Of a stretch of DNA of 61,997 bases, positions 7,917 to 16,257 are shown in pieces. The stretch's first letter is position 1; each line of letters begins with the position of its first letter. A model generated the notes under the pieces. That model saw nothing but the letters and a program-made list of their open reading frames with translations, ran no database searches and had not been told where the DNA came from. The stretch is taken from NCBI GenBank assembly GCA_944375745.1, contig CALWAV010000064.1, positions 1 through 61,997 of the forward strand, in the 5' to 3' direction. Source of the DNA: an uncultured Merdimonas sp. (GTDB taxonomy: Bacteria; Bacillota; Clostridia; Lachnospirales; Lachnospiraceae). A program made the position numbers and the translations under genes.

Positions 7917-8972
7917 CTACTCCTCGTTCCAGTGCAGAAGCTCATAGCGCAGCGCCTCCAGAAGCTCATCCTCCGGAAGCTTTTTGATAATCTCACCCTT
8001 TTTAATCAGAAGTCCGGTACCCACGCCTCCGGCGATTCCGATATCGGCTTCCTTTGCCTCTCCCGGCCCGTTTACCACACAGCCCATGACAGCCACCTTG
8101 ATATCCAGAGGGATATCTTCCACCATGCGCTCTACCCGGTTCGCCAGACCGATCAGATCAATCTGAGTCCGTCCGCAGGTAGGACAGGACACCACTTCCA
8201 CGCCGCCCTTCCGAAGGCCCAGCGTCTTCAGAATCAATTTTGCGGAGCGCACCTCCTCCAGAGGATCGCCGGTCAGAGACACGCGGATCGTATCGCCGAT
8301 GCCCTGATAGAGAATGATTCCCAGACCCACCGCGGATTTGATATTTCCGGAAAGAAGGGTTCCAGACTCTGTGATTCCCACATGAAGCGGATAATCGGTC
8401 TTGTCCGCAATCAGCTCATGGGCCTTCGCGCACATGAGTACATCTGAGGATTTGATGCTGATAACCAGCTGATCATACCCCATCTCCTCGATCAGATGTA
8501 CCTTGTCCAGAGCGCTTTCCACGATGCCCTCTGCCGTCACACCGTGGTACTTCTCCAGGATCTCTTTCTCCAGGGAACCGCTGTTCACTCCCACACGGAT
8601 GGGAATCTGCCGCTCCTTCGCCACATCCACCACGGCCTGAACCCTGTCACGGCTTCCGATATTTCCGGGATTGATTCGGATCTTGTCGGCTCCGTTTTCC
8701 ATGGCCGCGATGGCAAGCCTGTAATCAAAGTGAATATCTGCCACCAGAGGAATCCGAATCTGCTTCTTGATCTCCTTCAGAGCCTTTGCCGCCTCCATGG
8801 TGGGTACCGCACAGCGGATAATATCGCAGCCGGCCGCCGTCAGAGCCTGAATCTGCCCCACCGTGGCTTTTACATCCTCTGTCTTTGTATTTGTCATGGA
8901 CTGAATCAGCACCGGATTTCCGCCGCCAATCACTCTGTCGCCAATCTTAATGACCTTTGTATGCTCTCTCAT
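7917..8972 (-). CDS. ispG: 4-hydroxy-3-methylbut-2-enyl diphosphate synthase (flavodoxin)
   Basis: A 351-aa iron-sulfur enzyme of the MEP isoprenoid pathway that converts MEcPP to HMBPP. The N-terminal TIM barrel has PVLIQSMTNTKTEDV, ADIHFDYRLA and KIRINPGNIG. The three [4Fe-4S] cysteines are visible in SCPTCGRTQ and GCVVNGPGEAKEADIG. Its ATG overlaps the ftsW stop by 4 bp and its stop lies 6 bp before polC, so ftsW, ispG and polC look co-transcribed. It terminates with TAG, which shows that TAG is an ordinary stop in this genome. Confidence 0.96.
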   Translation of the reverse strand: MREHTKVIKIGDRVIGGGNPVLIQSMTNTKTEDVKATVGQIQALTAAGCDIIRCAVPTMEAAKALKEIKKQIRIPLVADIHFDYRLAIAAMENGADKIRINPGNIGSRDRVQAVVDVAKERQIPIRVGVNSGSLEKEILEKYHGVTAEGIVESALDKVHLIEEMGYDQLVISIKSSDVLMCAKAHELIADKTDYPLHVGITESGTLLSGNIKSAVGLGIILYQGIGDTIRVSLTGDPLEEVRSAKLILKTLGLRKGGVEVVSCPTCGRTQIDLIGLANRVERMVEDIPLDIKVAVMGCVVNGPGEAKEADIGIAGGVGTGLLIKKGEIIKKLPEDELLEALRYELLHWNEE

Positions 8973-10171
8973 TCCAGTCTTGCCTCCCTCAGATCCCGCT
9001 CCCGCTTAAAGCGGCTCTTTTTTTCCACATTCAGCACCATGCCGATCTCAATCAGCAGAAAGACCGTGGCCGTTCCTCCTGAGCTGAAGAAGGGCAGGGT
9101 CACGCCCGTAGTGGGCATCAGGCTTGTGACCACCATCAGATTCAGCAGAACCTGCAGAGCCACATGGGCAAACACACCGATGGCCAGAAGCCGTCCAAAC
9201 AGATCCTCCGCCTGCTGGGCCACGCTGTAAAGACGGTACAGCAGATAGATAAACATCAGGATCACAATGCCTGCCCCGAAGACTCCCAACTCTTCACAGA
9301 CCACCGCGAAAATCATGTCATTGTAGGGCTCCGGGATGCCTCCCAGCTTCTGGATGCTGTTTCCCAGCCCCTTTCCGAACAGTCCGCCGGAGCCTATGGC
9401 ATACAATGCCTGCAGAGGCTGATAGGACTTGTCCGCGTATTCTTCCGCGTAAGGATCCAGCCACGCCTGAATTCTTCCGATACGGAAGGCTGAGTCCGAA
9501 TCCGCCACATTCATGGAATAATAGATGATTCCTGCCGCCGCCAGCACTCCAACCACTGCCAGTATCACGAAGGGATAATATTTCGGATACACCATGAACG
9601 CCATCAGGAAACTGATGCCCAGCACAATCAAAGCAGTACTCATATTGTCGCTGAACTTCAGAATCATGGCGGAAATCACCACAGTCGGGATCATCACCTT
9701 GATAAAGGTCCGCAGATTGTTCAGCGCAGACGCGTATTTGCAGATAAAGGCCGCTGAAAAGATGATCATAGCCACCTTTACCGGCTCCGCCACCTGAAAC
9801 TGCCCCAGACCCGGTATCCGAATCCAGCGGGTCGCTCCTTTTACGGTGACTCCCAGTCCCGGCACCAGCAGAAGCAAAATCAGCACCGCGGACCCGACCA
9901 GTCCCAGCACCGCGAAATATCTCCATTTTTTATAATCGATATTTGCCACAATCATCATCAGAATCAGCCCTGCCACGCTGTATTTCAGCTGACTCTTCAG
10001 AAAATACGCCGAATCATAATTGAAGGACTGTCTCATGCTGGCTGTATAGTAGCTTGCGCTGTACAGCATAATCAGTCCGAAGACAATCAGGAAAATGACC
10101 GACACGATGAGATTTGTATCATAACTGAGCAGATAGGAGAGCACTCTCCTTTTCTTTCCTCTGTTTGCCAT
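8969..10171 (-). CDS. ftsW: FtsW/RodA/SpoVE-family peptidoglycan glycosyltransferase
   Basis: A 400-aa SEDS-family integral membrane protein with about ten transmembrane segments, expected to polymerise lipid II at the division septum, spore cortex or side wall. Family blocks include LIMLYSASYYTA in the first segment, GATRWIRIPGLGQFQVAEPVKVAMI, FSDNMSTALIV, YQPLQALYAIGSGGLFGKGLGNS and PTTGVTLPFFSSGGTA. GGAGG lies just ahead of the ATG. Sequence alone does not separate FtsW from SpoVE; the genome encodes a spore protein, so SpoVE remains possible. It overlaps ispG by ATGA. Pairing a wall polymerase with an isoprenoid-carrier gene is functionally sensible. Confidence 0.9.
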   Translation of the reverse strand: MANRGKKRRVLSYLLSYDTNLIVSVIFLIVFGLIMLYSASYYTASMRQSFNYDSAYFLKSQLKYSVAGLILMMIVANIDYKKWRYFAVLGLVGSAVLILLLLVPGLGVTVKGATRWIRIPGLGQFQVAEPVKVAMIIFSAAFICKYASALNNLRTFIKVMIPTVVISAMILKFSDNMSTALIVLGISFLMAFMVYPKYYPFVILAVVGVLAAAGIIYYSMNVADSDSAFRIGRIQAWLDPYAEEYADKSYQPLQALYAIGSGGLFGKGLGNSIQKLGGIPEPYNDMIFAVVCEELGVFGAGIVILMFIYLLYRLYSVAQQAEDLFGRLLAIGVFAHVALQVLLNLMVVTSLMPTTGVTLPFFSSGGTATVFLLIEIGMVLNVEKKSRFKRERDLREARLE

Positions 10172-10221
10172 CCTTTCCTCCGAAACTCTGTCAAATCCGT
10201 TTACTTACTCCACCGGCGCTT

Positions 10222-10259
10222 CAAAAACCAGAGGCCGCGGCTTTTTTGCAGCCGCGGCC
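10222..10259 (-). terminator. Rho-independent terminator after ilvE
   Basis: Perfect 10-bp GC-rich stem GGCCGCGGCT/AGCCGCGGCC (10233-10242 with 10250-10259). On the minus strand it is followed by CTCTGGTTTTT, 25 bp past the ilvE stop. Confidence 0.8.
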
Positions 10260-10283
10260 AGCACTGTCTTCTTTTCTTCTGCC

Positions 10284-11315
10284 TTACTCTACCACATGGA
10301 TCCAGCCTTCGGGAGCTTCGATGCGTCCCATCTGGATGCCGGTCAGGGTATCATACAGCTTCTGGGTGACCGGTCCCATCTTCTCCATACCGCTGGGCAT
10401 GCAGATCTCTTTTCCATGATCCACAATCTTGCCTACCGGGGAGATGACAGCTGCTGTTCCGCACAGACCGCACTCTGCGAAATCCTTCACCTCATCGAAG
10501 AAGACCTCACGCTCTTCCACTTCCAGTCCCAGATATTCCTTGGCCACATAAACCAGAGAACGGCGGGTAATGGAAGGAAGAATACTTCCGGACTTGGGAG
10601 TCACAACCTTATTGTCCTTTGTCACAAACAGGAAGTTTGCTCCGCCGGTCTCCTCTACCTTTGTTCTGGTAGCCGCGTCCAGATACATATTCTCATCAAA
10701 GCCATTGCGGTGCGCTTCCATAATGGCATGCATGCTCATGGCATAGTTCAGGCCGGCCTTGATATGGCCCGTTCCATGGGGAGCCGCCCGGTCAAAGTCA
10801 GACACGCAGATGGTAATGGGCTTTACGCCGCCCTTGAAGTAGGGGCCTACCGGAGTACAGAACATCCGGAACTGATACTCATCTGCCGGCTTCACGCCGA
10901 TGACAGGATTTGTGCCGAACATATAGGGACGGATATACAGGGTCGCTCCGGTGCCGTAGGGAGGCACATAAGCGTCATTGGCCTTCACTACCTGTGTCAC
11001 CGCGTCAATAAAGCGCTCCTTCGGAAATACCGGCATCTCCAGACGCTTCGCGGACTGCTCCAGGCGCTCTGCGTTCAGATCCGGACGGAAGGTCACAATA
11101 CGGCCATCCTCCGTGGTATACGCCTTCAGACCCTCAAATACTGTCTGCGCATACTGAAGCACGCCGGCACATTCATTGATCACTACATTGGCATCCTCTG
11201 TCAGCACGCCATCGTCCCAGGCGCCGTCCTTGTAATTGGACACGTACCGCTTGTCCGTGGCGATATAACCGAAGCTTAGGTTTGCCCAGTCAATATTTTT
11301 TTTCTCCATAACCAT
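10284..11315 (-). CDS. ilvE: Branched-chain amino acid aminotransferase
   Basis: A 343-aa fold-type IV PLP enzyme that interconverts Leu, Ile and Val with their 2-keto acids using glutamate/2-oxoglutarate. Visible blocks are FEGLKAYTTEDGRIV, LYIRPYMFGTNP, the PLP-lysine region HGTGHIKAGLNYA and ETGGANFLFV, followed by SILPSITRRS. Length is typical. AGGAGGAGA precedes two candidate ATGs two codons apart; the first is used here. It has its own promoter and terminator, so it is monocistronic. No other ilv or leu gene is adjacent. Confidence 0.94.
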   Translation of the reverse strand: MVMEKKNIDWANLSFGYIATDKRYVSNYKDGAWDDGVLTEDANVVINECAGVLQYAQTVFEGLKAYTTEDGRIVTFRPDLNAERLEQSAKRLEMPVFPKERFIDAVTQVVKANDAYVPPYGTGATLYIRPYMFGTNPVIGVKPADEYQFRMFCTPVGPYFKGGVKPITICVSDFDRAAPHGTGHIKAGLNYAMSMHAIMEAHRNGFDENMYLDAATRTKVEETGGANFLFVTKDNKVVTPKSGSILPSITRRSLVYVAKEYLGLEVEEREVFFDEVKDFAECGLCGTAAVISPVGKIVDHGKEICMPSGMEKMGPVTQKLYDTLTGIQMGRIEAPEGWIHVVE

Positions 11316-11345
11316 TCTCCTCCTGAACTGATACGATTTCTATAC

Positions 11346-11374
11346 ATTATAGATCACTTTTTTTCAATGCGCAA
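11346..11374 (-). promoter_or_regulatory. Promoter of ilvE
   Basis: Minus-strand TTGCGC (11369-11374), 17 bp, TATAAT (11346-11351), about 30 bp upstream of the ilvE ATG and starting only 12 bp after the folA stop. Confidence 0.65.
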
Positions 11375-11385
11375 TGAAAAATCCC

Positions 11386-11883
11386 TCATGCTTTTTTCTT
11401 CCGCTCATAGCGGCAGAAGGTAAATTCCAGGTCAAAATAAGTCTTCTCCTCACTCTGTCCTGTCAGCTCCCAGTCCGGATCCTCCTCCAGGTTCGGGAAC
11501 CAGGCATCCGCGTCATAAGCATGGTCCGTGCGCGTCACATGGGCCACATCGCAGTAGGGAAGAAACTGCCGGTAAATGGTGTCGCCTCCTATAATGTATA
11601 CATCCTCGGAGGGATACTTTTTCAGTTCCTCCAGCACTTCCTCCACGGAATGGCAGACAACAGCGCCTTTCACCGTAAACTCCGGATTGCGGGTCAGAAT
11701 GATATTGGTCCGGTTCTTCAGCGGAAGACCTCCGGGAAAGGTCGCCAGGGTTTTGCGTCCCAGCACAACTACCTTGCCCGTGGTCTCCGTGCGGAAAAAC
11801 TTCATATCCTCCGGAATGCTTACCAGAAGCTTTCCATGGTAGCCAATCGCCCAGTTTTTATCCACATTTACTATCAGATTCAT
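11386..11883 (-). CDS. folA: Dihydrofolate reductase
   Basis: A 165-aa enzyme that reduces dihydrofolate to tetrahydrofolate with NADPH, regenerating the cofactor consumed by thymidylate synthase. Blocks: VDKNWAIGYHGKLLVSIPED with the substrate-binding acid, VVLGRKTLATFPGG for NADPH, RTNIILTRN, and the VYIIGGDTIYRQFLPYCD loop. AGGAGGAAAAAAGAG precedes the ATG. It lies 18 bp downstream of thyA, the classic thyA-folA coupling. Confidence 0.95.
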   Translation of the reverse strand: MNLIVNVDKNWAIGYHGKLLVSIPEDMKFFRTETTGKVVVLGRKTLATFPGGLPLKNRTNIILTRNPEFTVKGAVVCHSVEEVLEELKKYPSEDVYIIGGDTIYRQFLPYCDVAHVTRTDHAYDADAWFPNLEEDPDWELTGQSEEKTYFDLEFTFCRYERKKKA

Positions 11884-11901
11884 CTCTTTTTTCCTCCTCT
11901 T

Positions 11902-12750
11902 TCAGACCGCTATGGGGATATTTTTAATCTGCGGCCCCGTCACATAATTCTCCACAATCAAATCCTCTGTGGTAAACTTATAAAAATCTGTTATCTCCGG
12001 ATTCAGGGAAACCTTCGGCGCCGGATAAGAAGGCCGGGAAATCAGTTCCTTTATAATATCCACATGGCGGTCATAGATGTGCGCATCCGCAATCACATGC
12101 ACCAGTTCCCCCGGCACCATGCCGCTGACCTGAGCCACCATCATCAGAAGAATCGCGTACTGGCACACATTCCAGTTGTTGGCCGCCAGCACATCCTGAG
12201 AACGCTGATTCAGGATCATATTCAGCACCAGCCTGTCCTCTCCCGGCCGCTTTGTCACATTGTAGGTAACCCCGTAGGCGCAGGGATACAGATGCATCTC
12301 GCTCAAATCCGCGAACACATAGGTATTTGTCATAATCCGGCGGCTGTAGGGATTCTGCTTCAAATCAAAGAGCACACGATCCATCTGATCCATGTCTCCC
12401 TCTTTGTAATGGCTCTTTACCCCAATCTGATAGCCGTAAGCCTTTCCGATGGATCCTGTCTCATCCGCCCATTCGTCCCAGATGTGGCTGTTCAGATCAT
12501 GGATATTGTTGGATTTTTTCTGATAGATCCAGAGAATCTCATCCATGCAGCTTTTAAGGCCGGTTCTCCGGAGCGTAAGCGCCGGAAATTCCTTTGAAAG
12601 GTCGTACCGGTTCACCACTCCAAACCGCTTGATTGTATAGGCTGAGCTTCCGTCCTCCCACTTTGGACGCACCTTTTCTCCTTCTGTGCTGGTGCCGTTC
12701 TCAATAATATCCCGGCACATGGCAATAAACACCTGATCTGCGTAACTCAT
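11902..12750 (-). CDS. thyA: Thymidylate synthase (ThyA)
   Basis: A 282-aa methylene-tetrahydrofolate-dependent synthase that makes dTMP from dUMP. Blocks include FPALTLRRTGLKSCMDEILW, the phosphate-binding SRRIMTNTYVF, the catalytic-cysteine segment LYPCAYGVTYNV, LNMILNQRSQDVLAANNWN and HIYDRHVDII. The cysteine is followed by Ala-Tyr rather than the common His, a variation to note. I chose MSYADQ at 12750, with GGGGAGG upstream, over an ATG 27 bp earlier. It is followed by folA and preceded by a clear promoter. Confidence 0.95.
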   Translation of the reverse strand: MSYADQVFIAMCRDIIENGTSTEGEKVRPKWEDGSSAYTIKRFGVVNRYDLSKEFPALTLRRTGLKSCMDEILWIYQKKSNNIHDLNSHIWDEWADETGSIGKAYGYQIGVKSHYKEGDMDQMDRVLFDLKQNPYSRRIMTNTYVFADLSEMHLYPCAYGVTYNVTKRPGEDRLVLNMILNQRSQDVLAANNWNVCQYAILLMMVAQVSGMVPGELVHVIADAHIYDRHVDIIKELISRPSYPAPKVSLNPEITDFYKFTTEDLIVENYVTGPQIKNIPIAV

Positions 12751-12785
12751 TTTTTCTGCCTCCCCGTGTCCATTCATTTCTTTTC

Positions 12786-12814
12786 ATTATAGGAAATTCC
12801 CGATGGATTTACAA
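12786..12814 (-). promoter_or_regulatory. Promoter of thyA-folA
   Basis: Minus-strand TTGTAA (12809-12814), 17 bp, TATAAT (12786-12791), about 35 bp upstream of the thyA start. Confidence 0.65.
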
Positions 12815-12883
12815 GCTGAAATGCCCCGGAATCAGCCCGGAAAAAGTCTGGAAAAATTTTTTTAATTTTTTTTGGAAAAAGTG

Positions 12884-12912
12884 TTGACAAATGTTCTCTT
12901 TTCATGTAATAT
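12884..12912 (+). promoter_or_regulatory. Strong promoter of tRNA-Gly
   Basis: TTGACA (12884-12889), 17 bp, TAATAT (12907-12912), preceded by an A/T-rich tract at 12853-12880 that could act as an UP element. The tRNA begins 51 bp after the -10 box. Confidence 0.8.
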
Positions 12913-12963
12913 ACAACATGTCGCTGGTGAGCAACAGAAAATCATCTGAAATCAATAAGATAT

Positions 12964-13036
12964 GCGATAGTAGCGTAGTTGGTAACGCGCGACCTTGCCA
13001 AGGTCGAGACCGCGGGTTCGAGTCCCGTCTATCGCT
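12964..13036 (+). tRNA. tRNA-Gly (GCC)
   Basis: Cloverleaf of 73 nt with acceptor arms GCGATAG/CTATCGC, the T-arm GCGGGTTCGAGTCCCGT region and the anticodon stem-loop CGACC-TTGCCAA-GGTCG, giving anticodon GCC. CCA is not encoded. It is followed within 6 bp by a strong terminator, so it is a single-gene transcript. Confidence 0.96.
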
Positions 13037-13041
13037 CTTAG

Positions 13042-13072
13042 GAAGTCCTGAAGTTCAGGACTTCTTTTTTTG
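13042..13072 (+). terminator. Terminator of tRNA-Gly
   Basis: GAAGTCCTGAA (13042-13052) pairs with TTCAGGACTTC, followed immediately by a run of seven T. Confidence 0.92.
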
Positions 13073-13114
13073 CATTTCGGCAGGTTCAAGGGTTTGCAGA
13101 TACGAATCATGGGA

Positions 13115-13143
13115 TTGATTTTTCCGGCAGATTTTCTGATAAA
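13115..13143 (+). promoter_or_regulatory. Possible promoter of rubrerythrin
   Basis: TTGATT (13115-13120), 17 bp, GATAAA (13138-13143), with TAAAAT overlapping at 13140-13145. Consensus match is moderate. It is about 50 bp ahead of the rubrerythrin ATG. Confidence 0.35.
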
Positions 13144-13193
13144 ATTTTCTGCAGCTGCGCATACTATCTCCAAAAACAGGAAGGAGCATATTC

Positions 13194-13787
13194 ATGTCAG
13201 TTGATTTTCAGAAAAGCGAAACCAGAGAAAACCTTATGAGGGCCTTCGCCGGAGAAAGCCAGGCCCGCAACCGCTACACCTTCGCGGCCCAGCAGGCCCG
13301 CTCCCAGCAGCTTCCCGTAATTGAAATGATCTTCAATTATACGGCAAACCAGGAAAGGGCCCACGCAAAGATTTTCTACGACCACCTGAAGCAGCTTGCA
13401 GGCACCACAATCCATGTGGACGGAGGCTATCCCGTAGATATTTACACCAACATGGACGATCTGCTGAAAGCAGCCCAGCACAACGAATACGAGGAACACG
13501 ATCCCGTCTACAAAACCTTTGGCGACATTGCCCGGGAAGAGGGCTTCACAGCCGTGGCTGCCTCATTCTACAGCATCGCAGCCATTGAAAAGACCCATGG
13601 CGACCGGTTCGGCACCTTTGCGGAGCTTCTGAAAGAAGGCCGCCTGTTTTCTTCCGAAAAGGACGATTCCTGGCTCTGTCTAAACTGCGGCCATATCTAC
13701 ACCGGCTGCGAGGTTCCGCCCCGCTGCCCGGTCTGCAAGGAAGAGCAGGGATATTTTATCCGCCTCTCCAGCATTCCGCTCTGCTGA
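13194..13787 (+). CDS. Rubrerythrin family protein
   Basis: A 197-aa non-haem di-iron protein with a C-terminal rubredoxin-like centre, typical of the peroxide-reducing oxidative-stress defence of strict anaerobes. The ferritin-like four-helix part supplies iron-binding residues in FAGESQARNRY, TANQERAHAKIF, AREEGFTAVAASFYSI and IEKTHGDRF. The C-terminus has two Cys pairs (CLNCGHIYTG and CPVC) for the Fe(Cys)4 site. AGGAAGGAG precedes the ATG. It has no obvious operon partner. Confidence 0.95.
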   Translation: MSVDFQKSETRENLMRAFAGESQARNRYTFAAQQARSQQLPVIEMIFNYTANQERAHAKIFYDHLKQLAGTTIHVDGGYPVDIYTNMDDLLKAAQHNEYEEHDPVYKTFGDIAREEGFTAVAASFYSIAAIEKTHGDRFGTFAELLKEGRLFSSEKDDSWLCLNCGHIYTGCEVPPRCPVCKEEQGYFIRLSSIPLC

Positions 13788-13864
13788 TCTGCTGTTTTCA
13801 GGCGGATTTCTTAAACGGCCAGGCAGAACCCGGGCAGTCCTGAGCTGCCAGACAGAACCTCTGC

Positions 13865-13954
13865 TTGAAAAATGAAAGGGAACCTCTTATAATGAAACTG
13901 CTGCTGACAGAAAACGAATGTTCCATCGGGCAGAACAAAAGGAGGTTCCCTTTT
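13865..13954 (+). promoter_or_regulatory. Promoter of the amidohydrolase gene with an inverted repeat spanning spacer and RBS
   Basis: Promoter TTGAAA (13865-13870), 17 bp, TATAAT (13888-13893). A perfect 12-bp inverted repeat has its left arm AAAGGGAACCTC (13875-13886) inside the promoter spacer and its right arm GAGGTTCCCTTT (13942-13953) overlapping the Shine-Dalgarno of the gene at 13956. The left arm lies upstream of the transcription start, so this is a DNA-level dyad rather than an RNA hairpin. It could be a two-site operator. Confidence 0.6.
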
Positions 13955-13955
13955 T

Positions 13956-14783
13956 ATGATCATTGATTTTCACACTCATATATTTCCTGATAATATCGCC
14001 CACAGAGCCGTCTACAATCTGGAATTCACCGGCAGAGTCGTCGCCTACACAGACGGCACCCTGGAAGAGCTGCGTCTTTCCATGAAGGAGGCAGGCGTCA
14101 CCCATTCTGTGGTGCTTCCCATCGTCACAAAGCCCTCTCAGTTCCGTCATATCAATGAGTTTGCCCATGCCATCACGCATGAAGAGCCGGACGAGGAAGG
14201 CCTTTCCATCATCTCCTTTGGAGGAATTCATCCTGCCTCCTCCAATTACAAGGAAGAGCTGCATATCATCCAGCAGCTGGGGCTTAAAGGCATCAAGCTT
14301 CATCCCACCTACCAGAATACCTATATTGATGATATCGGCTATGAACGCATCATTGACTATGCCACACAGCTGGGACTTCTTGTCTCCATTCACTGCGGCC
14401 GTGACCTTGGGTTCCCCAAACAGGTCAATGCCACGCCCCGGCGTCTCTACCGCATGATTCAGGATGTATTCGCCGGCGGCCCCGCAGAGAACTTGATTCT
14501 GGCCCACCTGGGCGGCCATGACATGGAAAATGAGTCCGAACATCTGCTGGTGGGCGGCGACTACTATATGGACCTGGCCTACATCCTGCGCCTGGCCCTG
14601 CCAAGCCAGATTCTGCGCATGTGCAGAAAGCACGGCATCGACAAAATTCTCTTCGCCACAGACTCCCCCTGGAGCGGACAGAAGGAGGACGTGGAATACA
14701 TCCGCAAAATCGGCTTTACCGAGGAAGAACTGGAAAAAATCATGTACAAAAACGGAGCCAGACTCCTGGGCCTGCCCTGTTAG
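13956..14783 (+). CDS. Amidohydrolase family protein (metal-dependent TIM-barrel hydrolase)
   Basis: A 275-aa protein of the amidohydrolase-2 / TatD-like metal-dependent hydrolase group. It begins MIIDFHTHIFPD with the HxH metal pair. Further metal or active-site positions are GIKLHPTYQ, VSIHCGRDLGFP, LAHLGGHDM and the terminal Asp in FATDSPWSGQ. The last fits TIM-barrel hydrolases acting on C-N or C-C bonds, such as decarboxylase-type enzymes. The substrate is not predictable here. It is monocistronic with a strong promoter; the stop TAG lies between complementary GC-rich arms. It converges on the ABC permease gene. Confidence 0.88.
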   Translation: MIIDFHTHIFPDNIAHRAVYNLEFTGRVVAYTDGTLEELRLSMKEAGVTHSVVLPIVTKPSQFRHINEFAHAITHEEPDEEGLSIISFGGIHPASSNYKEELHIIQQLGLKGIKLHPTYQNTYIDDIGYERIIDYATQLGLLVSIHCGRDLGFPKQVNATPRRLYRMIQDVFAGGPAENLILAHLGGHDMENESEHLLVGGDYYMDLAYILRLALPSQILRMCRKHGIDKILFATDSPWSGQKEDVEYIRKIGFTEEELEKIMYKNGARLLGLPC

Positions 14784-14850
14784 GGCGGCCCGGAAAAGTC
14801 CGGCTCCATTTCTTCTCTGCGTTTTATCTTTTCTTCTGTTCTCTGTCTTT

Positions 14851-16254
14851 CTACTCATTCCGGATAGCCGCCAGCGGACTTAAGCGCATAGCCCGCAGAG
14901 CCGGGAACAGACCGGCCAGCATACCGATAATCACCGAAAATACCAGCGCCAGCAGTGACAGGTAGAAGGGAATATACGAGATGCCCGAGGCATACATACC
15001 CTTCATGACAAAATTGATCACCGCCGAAATAATATAGCTCAGAATCAGTCCTATTACTCCGCCTATCAATCCGATAAAACCAGCTTCCGTCAGGAACATG
15101 TTCCGGATAGCAGACAAGTCGCAGCCCAGCACCTTCATAACGCCGATTTCTTTGGTCCGCTCATAGATGGACATCATCATCGTATTGGCGATACCGATGG
15201 CTGCCACAAAGAGAGACACCGCGCCGATGCCGCCCAGAGCTGCCTGAATGGAACGGGACTGCTCCTGCACCTGGTTCATCCATTCAATATTACTGCTTGC
15301 CTGAAGTCCCAGGGCGCGGATCTGCTCCTGCACCTCCTCCACGTATTTCATGTCGTCTACGCGGATATAAGCCTCATCATAATAGATTTCCTTATAGGGT
15401 TTCCCCGCGCTGTTTGTGGGCTGTCCCGGAATCGCCTTTCCTTTGAATGCCTTTTTCAGTTCTGCCTTAAGCGCGTTCACATTGCAGAGCACATAACTTG
15501 CGTTGCTGTCCGTATAATCGTCAGGTCCGCCGGCCATCACGCCGCAGGCAGGAACCACATATTTTTTCGGGGCCGGAACCGGAGCTCCGTTCTCGTCTGT
15601 TCCTCCATATTTATTATTGTAATAGGCGTCCATATCAAAGATCACAAACATGGGATCATTCATAAAATCCACTTCCGGAAGCTCCCCTGTCTCCCAGTAA
15701 TACTGCTGTGTCTTCGCGTTATAAAAATTCGTAATTACCGTATTTCCGTAAAAGAGCTGAAGCTCTTCCTCCGAAGTGGGAAGAGACCCTTCCGCCACTT
15801 CAATATTCTGGTTTTCCAGTGCCTCCTGGCTCATGCCCCTGATATAGAGACTGCCTTCCCAGATTCCCTGCTTGGCCAGAACTGAGATGGAAAGCACCGG
15901 AGAGGCAATCTCCACATGCTCAATCTGAGACAGCGTCTCCATCATGGCATCGTCTATACGAATGGGCTCAGTGCTGCTGTCACTGGAGACGCCGCTATCA
16001 ACTATGACGCCCCCGCCAGCGTAAGAAGTAGTGGCATAACTGTAACCGCCCTCATTGGGATAGACATTGATCGTCGTCAAACCGCCATACTGCTCGATCT
16101 GCTCCATACTGCTCTTATTCAGTCCGAGACCAAGAGAAATCATGACCACAATAGACGCCGTACCTACGACCACGCCCAGCACCGTGAGAACCGTCCGCAG
16201 CTTCCGCCGCCAGAGGCTGCTCAGGCTCATTCTGAGCAAATCAATATAACTCAT
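14851..16254 (-). CDS. ABC transporter permease (MacB/FtsX-type)
   Basis: A 467-aa membrane protein. One N-terminal membrane segment lies near residues 18-45 (VLTVLGVVVGTASIVVMISLG). A large extracytoplasmic MacB-like domain of about 280 residues follows, then an FtsX-type core with three segments from about residue 340 (GAVSLFVAAIGIANTMMMS, a segment near 390-415 and a final one near 430-455). This topology belongs to mechanotransmission-type ABC systems used for export, lipoprotein handling or antimicrobial-peptide defence. It follows the secreted protein gene by 3 bp, and that gene overlaps the ATPase gene, so all three form one operon. Confidence 0.92.
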   Translation of the reverse strand: MSYIDLLRMSLSSLWRRKLRTVLTVLGVVVGTASIVVMISLGLGLNKSSMEQIEQYGGLTTINVYPNEGGYSYATTSYAGGGVIVDSGVSSDSSTEPIRIDDAMMETLSQIEHVEIASPVLSISVLAKQGIWEGSLYIRGMSQEALENQNIEVAEGSLPTSEEELQLFYGNTVITNFYNAKTQQYYWETGELPEVDFMNDPMFVIFDMDAYYNNKYGGTDENGAPVPAPKKYVVPACGVMAGGPDDYTDSNASYVLCNVNALKAELKKAFKGKAIPGQPTNSAGKPYKEIYYDEAYIRVDDMKYVEEVQEQIRALGLQASSNIEWMNQVQEQSRSIQAALGGIGAVSLFVAAIGIANTMMMSIYERTKEIGVMKVLGCDLSAIRNMFLTEAGFIGLIGGVIGLILSYIISAVINFVMKGMYASGISYIPFYLSLLALVFSVIIGMLAGLFPALRAMRLSPLAAIRNE

Positions 16255-16257
16255 GGA

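Noticed and set aside
7119-8447. 442-codon plus-strand frame opposite polC and ispG
   Set aside because: It crosses two well-supported genes on the other strand and shows no domain features.
12952-13173. Minus-strand frame over tRNA-Gly
   Set aside because: Its translation includes TRTRGLDLGKVARYQLRY-like sequence, which is an antisense tRNA product, not a protein.
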